Source of the DNA: Molossus alvarezi
Lineage: Eukaryota > Chordata > Mammalia > Chiroptera > Molossidae
DNA length: 64,000 nucleotides
Assembly: GCA_037176705.1 (NCBI GenBank)
Contig: JBAWUJ010000116.1
Span: 1-64,000, forward strand
Reading direction: 5' to 3'
Shown: one piece after another, positions 24,005 to 34,402 of the stretch
Layout: every line of letters begins with the position of its first letter
Position numbering within the stretch: the first letter of the stretch is position 1
Position numbers and translations under genes: made by a program
The notes under the pieces: generated by a model
Databases searched by the model: none
Seen by the model: the letters and a program-made list of their open reading frames with translations, nothing else
Told to the model about the DNA's origin: nothing

Positions 24005-24330
24005 AGGAGCCCACGGTCCGCCGCAGCCTGGGCTGGGACCTGTGGAAGCCTCAGCTGAGACCTATGGCCTTGGCTGGGACCTGCTCTCTGCTGGGACCTG
24101 CAGCGGCCTTGGCTGGGACTTGAGGTGGCCTAAGCTGGGAACTGAGCACTTGGACGGGAACTGTGGCCTCACCTGGGGCCTGCACCCTCAGCTGGGATGT
24201 GCGACCTCAGCTAAGAGCTTGGCCCTAGCTCGGTGTTACGCCCTCGGCTTGCAGTTACCAGGGCCTGGGCCAGGAGTGATGGCCTTAGCTGGGAGCAGTG
24301 CCCTGGGGTTAAAGTCCCAAGCGGCTCCCC
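24005..24330 (+). repeat. short tandem units inside the L1-F 5' UTR
   Basis: Variants of 'cttggctgggacctg' recur roughly every 25-35 bases (for example near 24070, 24100, 24130, 24180, 24195). This is a small minisatellite within the L1 promoter region. It keeps the 138-residue frame at 23994-24410 open, which I do not regard as a gene. Confidence 0.65.
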
Positions 24331-24894
24331 AGCACAGAGCCAGGACAGAGGCTAAATTAGCAGCAGCCACTCAACTTGGGCTCTGGCATAGGGAAGACAG
24401 ACTGGACTAGAACTATGTGGAAAAAATTGGGATGTGGAGGGCACTCAGAGCTTTTGCTGAGTTTCAGCCACGCAGGACTGTGGTCATCTTACTCCTTCCC
24501 AGGGCCCTGGGGAGAGCCTGTGGCTCCTCCCTCAGAGATTCAACCCAACCAGGTGACCATTAAAATGCTAATTGAAGCCAATTAACAAGCAGCATCTGCC
24601 CCACCCTCAAGAAATCCTCTTACACTGAGCACCTGAGAAAGTTTTTTATTCAACTCAGAAACCTAGGTCCTTCAGGTGACCACTACTAATAGCCTCCTGG
24701 CAAAAATGCTAGAGGATAACTACCATTCGCTGGGCTAGCAACTCTAACCAGGAAACTAAGACTTCACATTGGTGTTCATTGTGGTTGCTCCCTGCCTCAC
24801 CAAACCCAGGAGAGGGAATACAAACAGCAGAACTCCAACACCCAAAGGAAAAATTTGGCAGGCTCCAAAGCCCACTGTGATAACCAACATGGTG

Positions 24895-25800
24895 AAACAC
24901 AGAAACAAAGCTAATTGAAAGAATAAGAGACCTCTACTGAAGATGAGATAAATGAGGTGCAGTTAAGCAAGTTAACAAAACTAGAATTCAGAGCCATGAT
25001 CTTGAGGGAGCTCAACAGCATGTGTAAGGACATGAGCACCATGAGTAAAGACATAGAATTGTTGAAAAACAATCAGTTGAATATTAAAAAACACCAAGAA
25101 GAAATAAAGATTGACATATCAAAAATAAAAAAAATAAAATAAAAAACATTGGGAACTCTAAATGGCAGAGTAGAAGAAACTGAAGACCGAATAAGCGAAT
25201 TAGAAGATAGGGTAGAAAAAAAATCAACAAATCAGAAAACCAAAATGAAAAAGTAATTAAAAAACAGGAAAACAGCTTAAGAGAACTGTGGAGCAACTGG
25301 AAACATAATAACATTCAAAACATGGGAGTGCCCAAATAAGAGAAAAATGAGCAAGGGCTAGATAATATATTTGAAGAAATAGTGACAGAAAACTTCCCTA
25401 ATTTGGTGAAGGAAGAACACATTCATGTTCCAAGAAGCACAGAGAGCCCCAAGTAATCAGAACCCAAACAGGCCCACACCAACACACATAGTAATCAAAA
25501 TGCCAAAAATTAAAGACAAAGAGAGAATCCTAAAAGCAGCAAGAGATAAGCAACAGGTTACCTACAAAGGAAACCGCACAAGGCTCTCAGCTGACTTCTC
25601 AACAGAAATAGTACAGGCGAGAAGAGAATGGCATGAGGTAATCAAGGTAATGAAAAACAAAAATCTGAATCCATGACTACTCTACCCAGCAAGGGTATCA
25701 TACAAAATAGAAAGTCAAATAAAGAACTTATCATACAAAAACGGTTAAGGGAATACATTAGCACCAAACCAGCACTGTAAGAAATGTTAAAAGGACTGCT
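24895..25800 (+). pseudogene. L1-F ORF1, broken
   Basis: The pieces 'MQLSKLTKLEFRAMILRELN' (24957-25142) and 'IVIKMPKIKDKERILKAARD' (within 25425-25676) mark the coiled-coil and RNA-binding halves. An AT-rich expansion near 25125-25150 and several frameshifts break it. Confidence 0.85.
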
Positions 25801-25859
25801 GTAATTACCAGGAGAAATAGGAAGAAAAATAGAACCATACTAAATAAAAATGGCAATAA

Positions 25860-26317
25860 CACACAAATTCCACTAGTCTCAAAGAGAATATTCTCAGTAA
25901 AGCATTCCATATCCAAACCATATAATATATAAAACACACACACCACTACATAATTATAGGAAATGCAATCTACATACATACATATGTGTTGAATAATACA
26001 GAGCCGCAAAGCCCACAGCCCATTCTCAGTCACACAAAACTCGTCCCATATGCAGATTTGCAAACACCAAATCAATCACACACTAAACATTAACCCAGTT
26101 TGAACCAACATGTTGTGGACTTGTGTACATAACACGTACATTAGAGTCACCACCCCATACTGCTACAAATGTAAATAACACATAACAAGACACATTCATG
26201 AAAGATGATGAAAAATCTTACCTAGTTAAATAATGAGTAATGAGCTTGGTTAACATTAAAACAGAGACAGTGACATAATACTAATGCACACTTTAATTTC
26301 TTCTAAAACAAAAACTT
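25860..26317. other. unique AT-rich DNA, no gene seen
   Basis: L1 identity ends at 25859. The stretch is AT-rich with a few CA runs (25933-25945). I see no coding exon, repeat or clear promoter. It lies upstream of the FAM170A-like exons and could be intron or flank of that gene. Confidence 0.4.
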
Positions 26318-26563
26318 GCCCTGGCCGGTTTGGCTCAGCGGTTAGAGCGTCAGCCTGCGGTCCGGAGAGACCCGGGTTCGGTTCCCGCTAAGGGCATGTA
26401 CCTTGGTTGCAGTTTGTCCCCAGCCCTGGTTGGGTCATGTGGGTGGCAGCCACTCGATGTGTAGCTTTCACGTCGATGTTTCTCTCTCTCTCTCTCCCTC
26501 TCACTCTATCTGAGCAAAATATCGAAAAATGTCCTCAGGTGAGGATAAAAAAAAAAATATTTT
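26318..26563 (+). mobile_element. bat SINE, type B, upstream of the FAM170A-like exons
   Basis: Duplication 'aaacaaaaactt' at 26306-26317 and 26564-26575. The head 'gccctggccggtttggctca' and the hairpin 'tcctcaggtgagga' are intact; the CT-rich part is shorter than in other copies. Confidence 0.95.
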
Positions 26564-26575
26564 AAACAAAAACTT

Positions 26576-27020
26576 ATTTTACATCCATATATATTTCTCA
26601 ATCAACATATATATCAGTATACATAATTTTACATGCAGAAGACATCATAAAATTGAACCACATATACCCTCATTGTCCACTTTTTTTATGAGGAAATTTA
26701 GTAGATATCTAACATTCAGTTCTTGCATACTGTCTTTCAGGCATGGTTCTAAGTTTTTGATAATCATATAATCTCCAGTAATGTCATATACAAGATACCC
26801 AAACCCACTGACATCCACCCAACATGCAACTGTATTGTGTTTACCTAAAGTTTGGAGGAAATTGAATTTTCCATGGGAAAACCACCTGATTTTCTATGAA
26901 AGCAAGTGTCATGTGTGGTGATGATGCCTATTGTGTAATTTCCACTCAATGTGGTGTTTTGAATAACACAAACCCCAGAAAATACCTCATTTCTGTTCTT
27001 TTGAAATTTCCATTTCTTAG
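26576..27020. other. unique DNA ending in a splice acceptor
   Basis: No repeat recognised. The right end is pyrimidine-rich ('tgttcttttgaaatttccat' then 'ttcttag') and makes a good acceptor AG at 27019-27020. I looked for an upstream coding exon of the FAM170A-like gene with a matching phase and did not find a convincing one. Confidence 0.45.
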
Positions 27021-27164
27021 AACTTAACACCAACGATGATGGGTCTAAGCCTGAGTCACTTGTGGAGGTCTTAGATCTTACTCTGAAAGGTGAAGAAAAT
27101 CCTTCGTCCTCCACCAGTTTTACCTGTGTCTCCTCCTCATCCTGGACTCCACTCGGCGATGAAG
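27021..27164 (+). CDS. FAM170A: FAM170A-like gene, internal exon
   Basis: Seen: an acceptor AG at 27019-27020, 144 bases open in one frame (two bases, 47 codons, one base), and a strong donor 'gaag|gtgagg' at 27161-27170. The predicted peptide starts LNTNDDGSKPESLVEVLDLT and has a serine-rich 'STSFTCVSSSSWTPLGDE' end. Known: FAM170A proteins, testis-expressed nuclear zinc-finger proteins, carry an 'STSEYCSCVSSS'-type motif in this place, as I recall them. The exon ends in phase 1, which fits the terminal exon at 28211 exactly (split Glu codon g|aa). The exon needs an upstream coding exon supplying one base, which I could not find between 25860 and 27020; it may be further away or lost near the L1-F break. 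The frame continues open past the donor to 27280, so intron retention could add residues. Paralogue FAM170B is a less likely identity. Confidence 0.66.
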
Positions 27165-28210
27165 GTGAGGAATATGCTGAGGTGGCATCTGAGACTGAAC
27201 AAGAGATGCAGCCGAGCTCCTTTACCCCGTCTCTACTTAGTCTACTTTCTCCTCAAACACAGGAAGGGCTTCAGGGCTGACAGACTAGTACTAACTTTTC
27301 TGCAGAAGGACATACAGGGAGTGTGACTTCAAGGACAAGGCAAGGTCCCTCAGCAGAATTTTCCTACATAGCATGACTGGGACAGCTGTGGCTGAGGTAG
27401 TGGACAGTGCCCATATGTGGGTGGGGGTTCAGTCAGAACCTTCCCCTCAGATGAGCACAAACTCATATCCTCACATACGCACATCTGTCCTCCTACATAC
27501 CAGGTGTGGCCCCATTTCCCCTGCTTTTTCCTTGTATGCTCCATACACAGGCCTTCCGCCCACATCTATCATCTCCACTCTCTAGTAGCACTACCCAGGT
27601 ACAACCTTACCTCCATCCTTCACACAATCATTTTCAGACCTACCCATTTACACACTAGTTCCTCAGAGAATTCACACCCCTCACACACATCATCTGGTTT
27701 ACATTTCTCAATCTAGGTCATCCTTTAGCAAACTCATGTGCCCTGAAGGAAATGAACTTTCTTTCAGCTGTTGTTTTTCTAATCCACATGCGTCCTCAGG
27801 CCCCAGGCCTTCAGACCTTCATAGAGCTGAACATTCTGGGAACTCACACACCTCTCTTACTTTCTCCATCTCACAGGAAGAACAGGTACCACTCCTGTTC
27901 ACAGGTGCTGTCACACCACATAACACATGTGCACACACCCATTCTCCATCCCCTTTTCCAACATCCAAAACAGTCACCAGATACATCCCAGAGCCTACAT
28001 ACAACTCCACAGAACATGCATACAAAGCTGCATCCTCATTCCCACGTAGTTATACCATGTAACCTTCTCAAATAAAGCACACCATGCACAGCATTCTGAA
28101 CTATCCCCTAGAGATGTACCTGCAGCCACATGTTCACTTAGTCTGTCTTATCTTGTACAGACTTCACTCGCACATTCTACCTTTTTCATGTTTGGAATTT
28201 TCTCTCCTAG
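27165..28210 (+). other. intron of the FAM170A-like gene (predicted)
   Basis: A GT-AG interval of 1046 bases. The acceptor is 'tttctctcctag' after a T-rich tract (28175-28210). It has CA-rich, low-complexity reading frames (27736-28062, 27752-28075) with no known domain, which I do not call coding. A polyadenylation-like AATAAA lies at 28070-28075 inside it and could allow a short transcript form. No SINE or L1 is present. Confidence 0.55.
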
Positions 28211-28845
28211 AAATGAATCGGATGCCTCTACGCCAGGACTTGGAACCATCGAAGATTTCCCTTTCCTTGTCCTCTTCACAGGCCTCTAGTAATTTCTTTT
28301 CAATTAATGATAATAATCCCTGTATGTCTGCAGCACTCGGTGCAGGTGAAAGGGTCATGACGATTTACTACATGCATGTGCAAATGAAAGGTGGTGTGGC
28401 CGTGTTATACAATACAGAGGAAGGATTCAAGCTGCCTTCAAAAAAGATTAAAATGCAAAAAATGAGCTATATTGAAAAGGTCCATAAAAATATTCCCTGC
28501 TCTCACGCAGCTGTGAAGAAATTCCCAACTGCCCGTGAGCCCAGCTTACACAGCGGCTCCCGAGAGCAATGGATTCGTACTCAGAGGGGAGCACGGCCTC
28601 CCGCTCAGGAGGAGGGTTCCAGGGGCAGCGGCCCTGAGTGGCTGCTGGCCCCACAAAGTGGCTTCAGGTGCATGGCCTGCTGCCGGGTCTTCCCCAGCTT
28701 AGAAGCCCTTCGGGAGCATGTGGAGCATGGGGTCAGCGTGGGCTTCAGCTGCCACACTTTCCACCTTAACCTGGCTCGTCTGGAGCGCAAGGGCCTTAAG
28801 AGAAGGAGGACAAGGAAACTGAGAGGGCAACACATTTGGGCCTGA
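28211..28845 (+). CDS. FAM170A: FAM170A-like gene, terminal coding exon with zinc-finger domain
   Basis: The frame opens before the exon at 28084, but the acceptor at 28209-28210 makes MNRMPLRQDL the likely exon start. Seen: 210 codons and a TGA at 28843-28845. There is a serine-rich segment, then 'IYYMHVQMKGGVAV', then a basic lysine-rich part, and finally 'GFRCMACCRVFPSLEALREH', a C-x2-C-x12-H zinc-finger half followed by 'GFSCHTFHLNLARLE'. Known: these two blocks are hallmarks of the FAM170 family (FAM170A: nuclear, testis, proposed transcriptional regulator). The 'IYYM.VQM' form points to FAM170A more than to FAM170B. Odd: the protein stops about 20 residues after the zinc-finger block with a basic 'KGLKRRRTRKLRGQ' tail, whereas I recall human FAM170A having a long acidic C-terminus. 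Together with the upstream exon about 258 residues are covered. Intact frame and splice sites argue for a gene and against a processed copy. Confidence 0.82.
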
Positions 28846-29300
28846 AGAAAACCTGGCACAAATGGACAAACTGATTTTCAGCACCTAAAAGAGAGGAAGG
28901 GAAGCAAACTAGATTCTATTGAGGAGGCTTCATTTCCTCTATGCAGACACACTACCCAGTTTCTCATGCATATCTATGCCACCGTCTCTACAACCACACC
29001 ACCAGTATGAGCAGACAACCCCTCTTAATACTCCCCACCACGTTCCTGAGGGAGAGGAAGGCAGACCACACCACCCCAGATCCTGTCTTACACTCTACCC
29101 AACTTCATTATTTCCATATATACCATTCATGCACGTATGCTTGATGCCAAATTGTGTAACATGACAGAATTCTGATCGTACAGATTGGAACTCCCCTCTG
29201 CTGCCCTCACCTCCACCCACATTTCCCCAAAAATGGTCTTTGTTACAAATTTTGCATATTTTTCTATATCCTTTCTTTAAATAAAGATATACCTTTTCCC
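28846..29300 (+). other. 3' UTR of the FAM170A-like gene (predicted)
   Basis: Unique sequence after the stop. AATAAA lies at 29279-29284 ('tttaaataaagata'), followed by a T-rich stretch, which makes a plausible cleavage site near 29300. Small frames here (28919-29164, 28941-29144) have no recognisable content. Confidence 0.5.
29279..29284 (+). terminator. candidate polyadenylation signal AATAAA
   Basis: This is the canonical hexamer about 435 bases after the FAM170A-like stop codon, followed by T-rich DNA. It is the first good candidate after the stop. Confidence 0.5.
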
Positions 29301-31327
29301 ATACCTTCCTGTAATCTATTCAGTTGCACAATTTTTGGGCTGGCACACAGACATTGTTATTAATGAGAGAAAAATTGATACTACATGGGTGAAACCAATA
29401 GCAATCATCATCCACCTCTTAGCCTATGAACTTGAGGACACAGAGGTGCATACACACTGGTTACACATGCGTACCCATGGGGAAGGAAGGAGCACAGGAT
29501 GAATAGTTGCAAGACAATCTAATATGTAGATATATGTAGAGCTGTCCATTCGTAGCATCTTACACTTTGGGGCATAATACCTTCACAAGGGTGAAGGCTA
29601 CCAATTATAAAGAACATTACTTAAAAGGAGCACAGAGGCTGAGAAACAAACAACAACAAAAATTATTTAAAAAGTATTTACAATTCATAAAACTATACAG
29701 AAGAAGAAAAATTAAGATAGTTATACTTTAAATGATATTTATATTTGTAGCTTTTATTCTTCTGAACTTATGAAAGCTTATATCTGCATGATGGCATTTT
29801 GGACACCTGTACACACATATTAGATGATCTTGAAACTACTTATTCTGTGCTCCGTTCTTGTCCATGGATGTGCCTAAGAAGTGTACAGGCACCTGTGTGC
29901 CCACAAGTTCACAGAAGCTAAGAGGTGGATTACAGTTGCTGTTGGTTTTCATCTGACTAGTATTTTTTACTTCTTCCTTTGAAAGATCCTCTATTTTCTG
30001 ACCAAATATGTGGGCAAGTCAGTCAGACTAGCCAAATGAAGTCATTATATTATAAAATGCCTTTCCATCATAGACCTAGGGGTGAACAACTACCCATGTT
30101 TGACCAATCTGTACAGAGAGCCTGAAAAATTAAAACAGAGCAGATAGAGATGGTGGGGCAAGTGGTGAGTTATCCTATGTCTGCAACTCAAGTTAAGATT
30201 TTTCCACTGCTGGACTTGCTTCAGTTCCTCTTTTTTGAAAGATTGGGCTGTTTTAACTGTTACTGTAAAGTCACCAAGCCTTCCCATAAGCCTTCAATAA
30301 CTTCTTTTTTCCTCAATTAGCCTGAGCCATTTACTAGTGTTTATAACATACTGTGCCTTACTTGATGCAAATTAGCTTCAACACGATAATTTCTTCCATT
30401 TTAATAGCTGAAATGATATAACTTAGGAAGGAGTAACACCTTATATTCCTCTGACTTTATATTGAAACAGTAAGGGATATACTTGTATTCAGTATGTATA
30501 CTATGTTCTTGCTTAATTACAAACATGCATTAAAATGTTTGGATGTGTAAATAAAATGACTTCAATAAACAAAATTGACCTCAATACACTAGACCTGGAT
30601 TTATATTTGTTACTACTACTTTCCAGTTTCTATACTTTCTGAGTCAACACACTCATCTTGGAAATGGAGGTCACAATCCCTAAGGTAACTAACTATGAGG
30701 GTGAGAAGACAGAGGTGAATGCTCCTCATGCTGTGTCTGGCTTAGTTACTCAAAACATTCTTTTTCATTCATTTTCTACTTTTTGTTTTTAACTTATTAT
30801 TAGCAGTTTGATTACAATGTATCTAGGTAGAATTCTTTTTAGTTAATATAGTTTGAGATTTGCTGAGCTTGAATTTTTTTTTTAATTTTTGGAATAATTA
30901 TAAACTCAAAAGAAGTTGTAGAAACAGTCTGGAGCCATTTCCTGACACAATCAAAGTGCATTATCAAAACCAGGACACTCATTGGAACACTGTAGTAAGC
31001 CTGACCACAGCCCTTCCTCAGATTTACTGCTTTTTCATGCATGCATTTTTGTATGTTTTTATGTACAATTAGGTCATTTTATCATTTTTGCAATTAAGAT
31101 CCTGAAGTGTTTCATCACTAGAGCAATTTTCTCATGTTGCTGTTTATGGTTACATCCATCCTCCCTTTCTAACTCGTGGCATTTCTTCTTTTATGAATTG
31201 TCTAAAAAAGCAACAAACTGAGAAACAATGTCTTGACTTATATCAGAGATGAAGGCTAATTTCTTGAATATACTTGTAGCTCGATGAAAATAATACCTCC
31301 AAAAAAATTCCACTAAAAAAATGGATA
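29301..31327. other. unique AT-rich DNA, no gene or repeat recognised
   Basis: High-complexity sequence without a reading frame of note, SINE or L1. It probably flanks the FAM170A-like gene. The right end carries the left duplication of the next SINE (31315-31327). Confidence 0.5.
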
Positions 31328-31586
31328 GCCATGGCCGGTTTGGCTCAGCGGTTAGAGCGTCAGCCTGCGGTCCGGAGAGACCCGGGTTTGGTTCCCGCTA
31401 AGGGCACGTACCTCGGTTGCAGTTTGTCCCCGGCCCTGGTTGGTTGTGCGGGTGGCAGCCACTCGATGTGTCCCTTCACATCGATGTTTCTCTCTCTCTC
31501 TGTTCCTCTCTCTCCCTCCCACTCTACCTGAACAAAAAATGGAAAAATGTCCTCGGGTGAGTATAAAAAATAAAAAAAAAAAAAAA
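31328..31586 (+). mobile_element. bat SINE, type B, with long A-tail
   Basis: Duplication 'aaaaaaatggata' at 31315-31327 and 31587-31599, perfect. The tail is about 25 A residues after 'cctcgggtgagtataaaaaa', and the hairpin has one mismatch. The long uninterrupted tail suggests a recent insertion. Confidence 0.96.
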
Positions 31587-31630
31587 AAAAAAATGGATAA
31601 ACTACATTGAATAGTTTCACTTAAAAAGTA

Positions 31631-31686
31631 GTCTTTAACATATGAAAAGTCTTTAACATATGAATAGTCTTTAACATATGAAAAGG
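31631..31686 (+). repeat. 20-bp tandem repeat, about 3 copies
   Basis: 'agtctttaacatatgaaa' recurs three times in a row with a 20-base spacing (starting 31631, 31650 and 31669 within one or two bases). No function is evident. Confidence 0.85.
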
Positions 31687-31899
31687 CACATAATGACACT
31701 CATTAAAGACAATTATATTACATTTTTGCCTATTAGATGATGTTAAATATTATGTAGGAAAATGAAAACACTATTATTGATAAAAATATAATTTAGTACA
31801 ACTTCAAAGGAGAGATTTGGCAATGTCAAAATTTTGAATGCATATGTTCTTGTTTTATCTTTAATTTTAAAAGTATAATTTTATGTTTGAATACACATA

Positions 31900-32110
31900 T
31901 ACACACATAAAATATGTTCATTGTGGCATTTTGTAACCAATATTTTATAGGAAAATATTGGAAACAAGCTAGTCATTCATCATCAGATAACTGGAAGAAT
32001 ACATTTACAGAGTGGAATACTAAAAAACTACTTTAATAATGAAACAAATACAGAAAAACCTCCAAAATACCAAAATATTTTAAGTGAAAATTATCTTGTA
32101 TATATAATAT
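31900..32110 (+). mobile_element. ancient L1 3'-end fragment
   Basis: Order of phrases: 'attgtggcattttgtaacca', 'tattggaaacaagc', 'ggaagaatacatttacagag', 'tggaatac', then 'aaaaatacagaaa'-like text. This matches the end of L1 ORF2 (non-templated spacing preserved) but is strongly diverged. An old mammalian L1M copy is likely. Confidence 0.55.
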
Positions 32111-32879
32111 ATTTCCATTTGTGTAAACATTTTCTATAAACCTAGAATCTACATATCTACCCATTATTATCTATTCTTTAAAGGCTCTGCTCACTGTATT
32201 TTGATTTTTAAAAGGCCCAAAATAAATGTGAAGGTTTCGATATCCGATCCTCTGCTTATGTGATTTTAATTAGCTACTAGCTGTAGTCTAAATATTTATT
32301 AGTTTTGTAACCTTTGCTACCAGTAAACATTTTTTGACCATTGTATTGATGATAATATAGGTTGACTACATTGTTTTCCAGCACATTTATTTTAAGTTGT
32401 GAAGGTTAATGTCCAGTTGCTGTTCAGATAAAATTTCTCTGTGAATATAAAATAAGTATGGGTCCTCACATAAATCAAAATAGGTTTCATTTTATTGATA
32501 TTAGATTTGGATTTAAGGGACAACGTTTTCATTATTTCAACAGTAATAATTAGCAACAAGCAAATGAATATTTGAAATAGATACTTGCACAAATCAAAAT
32601 ATTTAACAAATGGGACTATGACTTAGATCATTCACTGTTGAAATTATTTGACCAAAAAAATTGTAAATAAACACTAATGAATAAATGGAAGATGAAACTT
32701 GAGTGTTTTTCAATCTAATATGTTCTGTTTTATTTGTGCTTTCAAGTTAGTAAAATAGAACTTAAAACACATTAAATCATATACAAATCAATGATCAGAT
32801 TTGTCATTATTTTCTTTATTCATAAAGGAAATTAAATGCAGTCTTATAGACACTGATTAAAAAGTATGGCATTTGTGTT

Positions 32880-33118
32880 CAGCTAGTGTGGCCCAGTGGC
32901 TGAGTGTTGACCCCTGCACCAAAGGGTTGCCGATTCAAGTCCTGGTCAGAGCACATGCCCAGGTTGTGCACTCGGTCCACAGTGGGGGCATGCAGGAGGC
33001 AGCTGATGGATGTTCTCTCTCATTGATGTTTCTCTGTCTCTCTGTCTCTCTGTCTCTCTCTCTCTTCCTCTCCCTTCTCTCTAAAATCAATAAAGAAAAA
33101 AAAATAATAAAAATATAT
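32880..33118 (+). mobile_element. bat SINE, type A (Ves-like), 20-bp TSD
   Basis: Head 'cagctagtgtggcccagtgg', B-box-like 'cgattcaagtcctggtcag', middle 'catgcaggaggcagctgatg', TC repeats, and the end 'ctctaaaatcaataaagaaa'. Duplication 'aaaagtatggcatttgtgtt' (32860-32879) against 33119-33138, two mismatches. Type A ends in an AATAAA-containing stretch and lacks the type B hairpin. Confidence 0.94.
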
Positions 33119-33138
33119 AAAAGTATAGAATTTGTGTT

Positions 33139-33914
33139 TATTTAAAATAAGAGAAAGTAACTTCAAAGTATATTACATAATCTTATTTTTTAAAAGCTAT
33201 TGGTATAGGTGTTTGAAGAAATAGCACATGTGGGACTTAATTAGAGATGTCTTACTCAGAGGGTTAGAAATGCCTGACTGTCCTTCATGAGGTCCTAGGG
33301 ACATTCTCGCTCACACAGATGGTGCTGAGGTGGACCTCCCACCTGTTCTCTCCATAAATGGACCATGTGTGGTGCATCTTCAGGGAAGGAACTGCCTCAA
33401 TTCTCCAGCTAGACCACTTGAACACAGGACTGAAAGTTCTATAGCTGTACACACAGGTTAGGTAATCATTTAATACCAAAGCAGTTTTTGATTAGTAAAA
33501 AAATCTATGTGCATTTTAATCTTTCAATATCAGATAAACTTACTGAGTGAAAACATGTAAATAAATAATTGCTATTTTCAGAATTATATGATTTGTGAGC
33601 AAAATATAGACCATGTTATTCTGTACATGATTACTTTAAAGGCAATGAAATAGGTCTTCATTTAGAGATTTTAGAACAGTGTTCATGAAGGTAGGAGCTC
33701 AGAGTTCTTATGAATTAATGTACATAATAGTGTTTTATTTAGTATATGATATATTACTATTAAAATGCTTTTAATATTTTAGTTGAGCTCTGTCCATATT
33801 TCATCAAATATATTTTCTACCTCATTTTATTCCAGAAAAAAATAAGCTACAAATCAATAAATTACCTAGAAAAGAGTAAAAAAAATTACTGAAAATAGCA
33901 TCAAATACTTTTAT
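33139..33914. other. unique AT-rich DNA, nothing recognised
   Basis: No coding frame, SINE or L1 was recognised. The composition is AT-rich with a short T/A-rich end that passes into the tail of L1-G. Confidence 0.45.
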
Positions 33915-34402
33915 TATTTTTTTAATTAATTTATTTTTGTTACAGATTTTTCCCCTTTTTTACCCACTGACTCTCCCCACTCCCTCCCTCCCCACCCTGT
34001 CCCCACCTTTGTTGTCCATGTCCATTGTTCATACACACATGCATATAAGTTCTGTGGTTTATCTCTCCCACAACCCCTCTTCAGGAAATTGTCAGTCTGT
34101 ACCCACTTCCACGTCTCTGGGACTACCCCATTCCTCAGTTATGTTCATTATATTCCACAAATAAGTGAGATCATGTGATATTTGTCTTTCTCTGCTTGGC
34201 TTGTTTTGCTTAGGATAATACTCTCCAGGTCCCTCCATGTCATCTCAAAGGATAAGAGATCTTTCTTTCTTACACCTGCATAGTACTCCATTGTATATAT
34301 GTACCACAGCTTTTTCATCCATTCGTCCACTGATGGACACTTGGGCTGTGTCCAGATCTTAGCTATTGTGAATAGTGCTGCTACAAACATGGGGGTACAT
34401 AA
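33915..34402 (-). mobile_element. L1-G: short 5'-truncated L1
   Basis: Minus-strand copy: tail and 3' UTR at 33915-34130, then the last part of ORF2 with 'CPSVDEWMKKLWYIYTMEYY' (in reverse, 34148-34402). It stops at 34402. This is the usual 5'-truncated L1 form. I could not identify a duplication. Confidence 0.92.

Larger units (their letters stand above)
23820..25859 (+). mobile_element. L1-F: 5' UTR and ORF1 only, stops at the ORF2 start
   Basis: Starts with the L1 5' end 'gggactaggaaaatggcagc' immediately after the tail of L1-D, has a full 5' UTR (23820-24890) and ORF1 (about 24895-25800), and ends around 25859 a few codons into ORF2 ('aaaatggcaataa', then unrelated DNA). There is no poly(A) and no duplication that I can see, so the 3' side was lost by a deletion or recombination, or never made. 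Confidence 0.88.
31600..32860. other. AT-rich DNA with an old L1 trace
   Basis: No gene. It holds a short tandem repeat (31631-31686) and an ancient L1 3'-end trace (31900-32110). The rest is AT-rich and unassigned. Confidence 0.5.

Noticed and set aside
27736..28075. Two overlapping 107-108-residue frames in the FAM170A-like intron
   Set aside because: Low-complexity, overlapping in different frames, and without FAM170 similarity; the flanking splice sites fit an intron.
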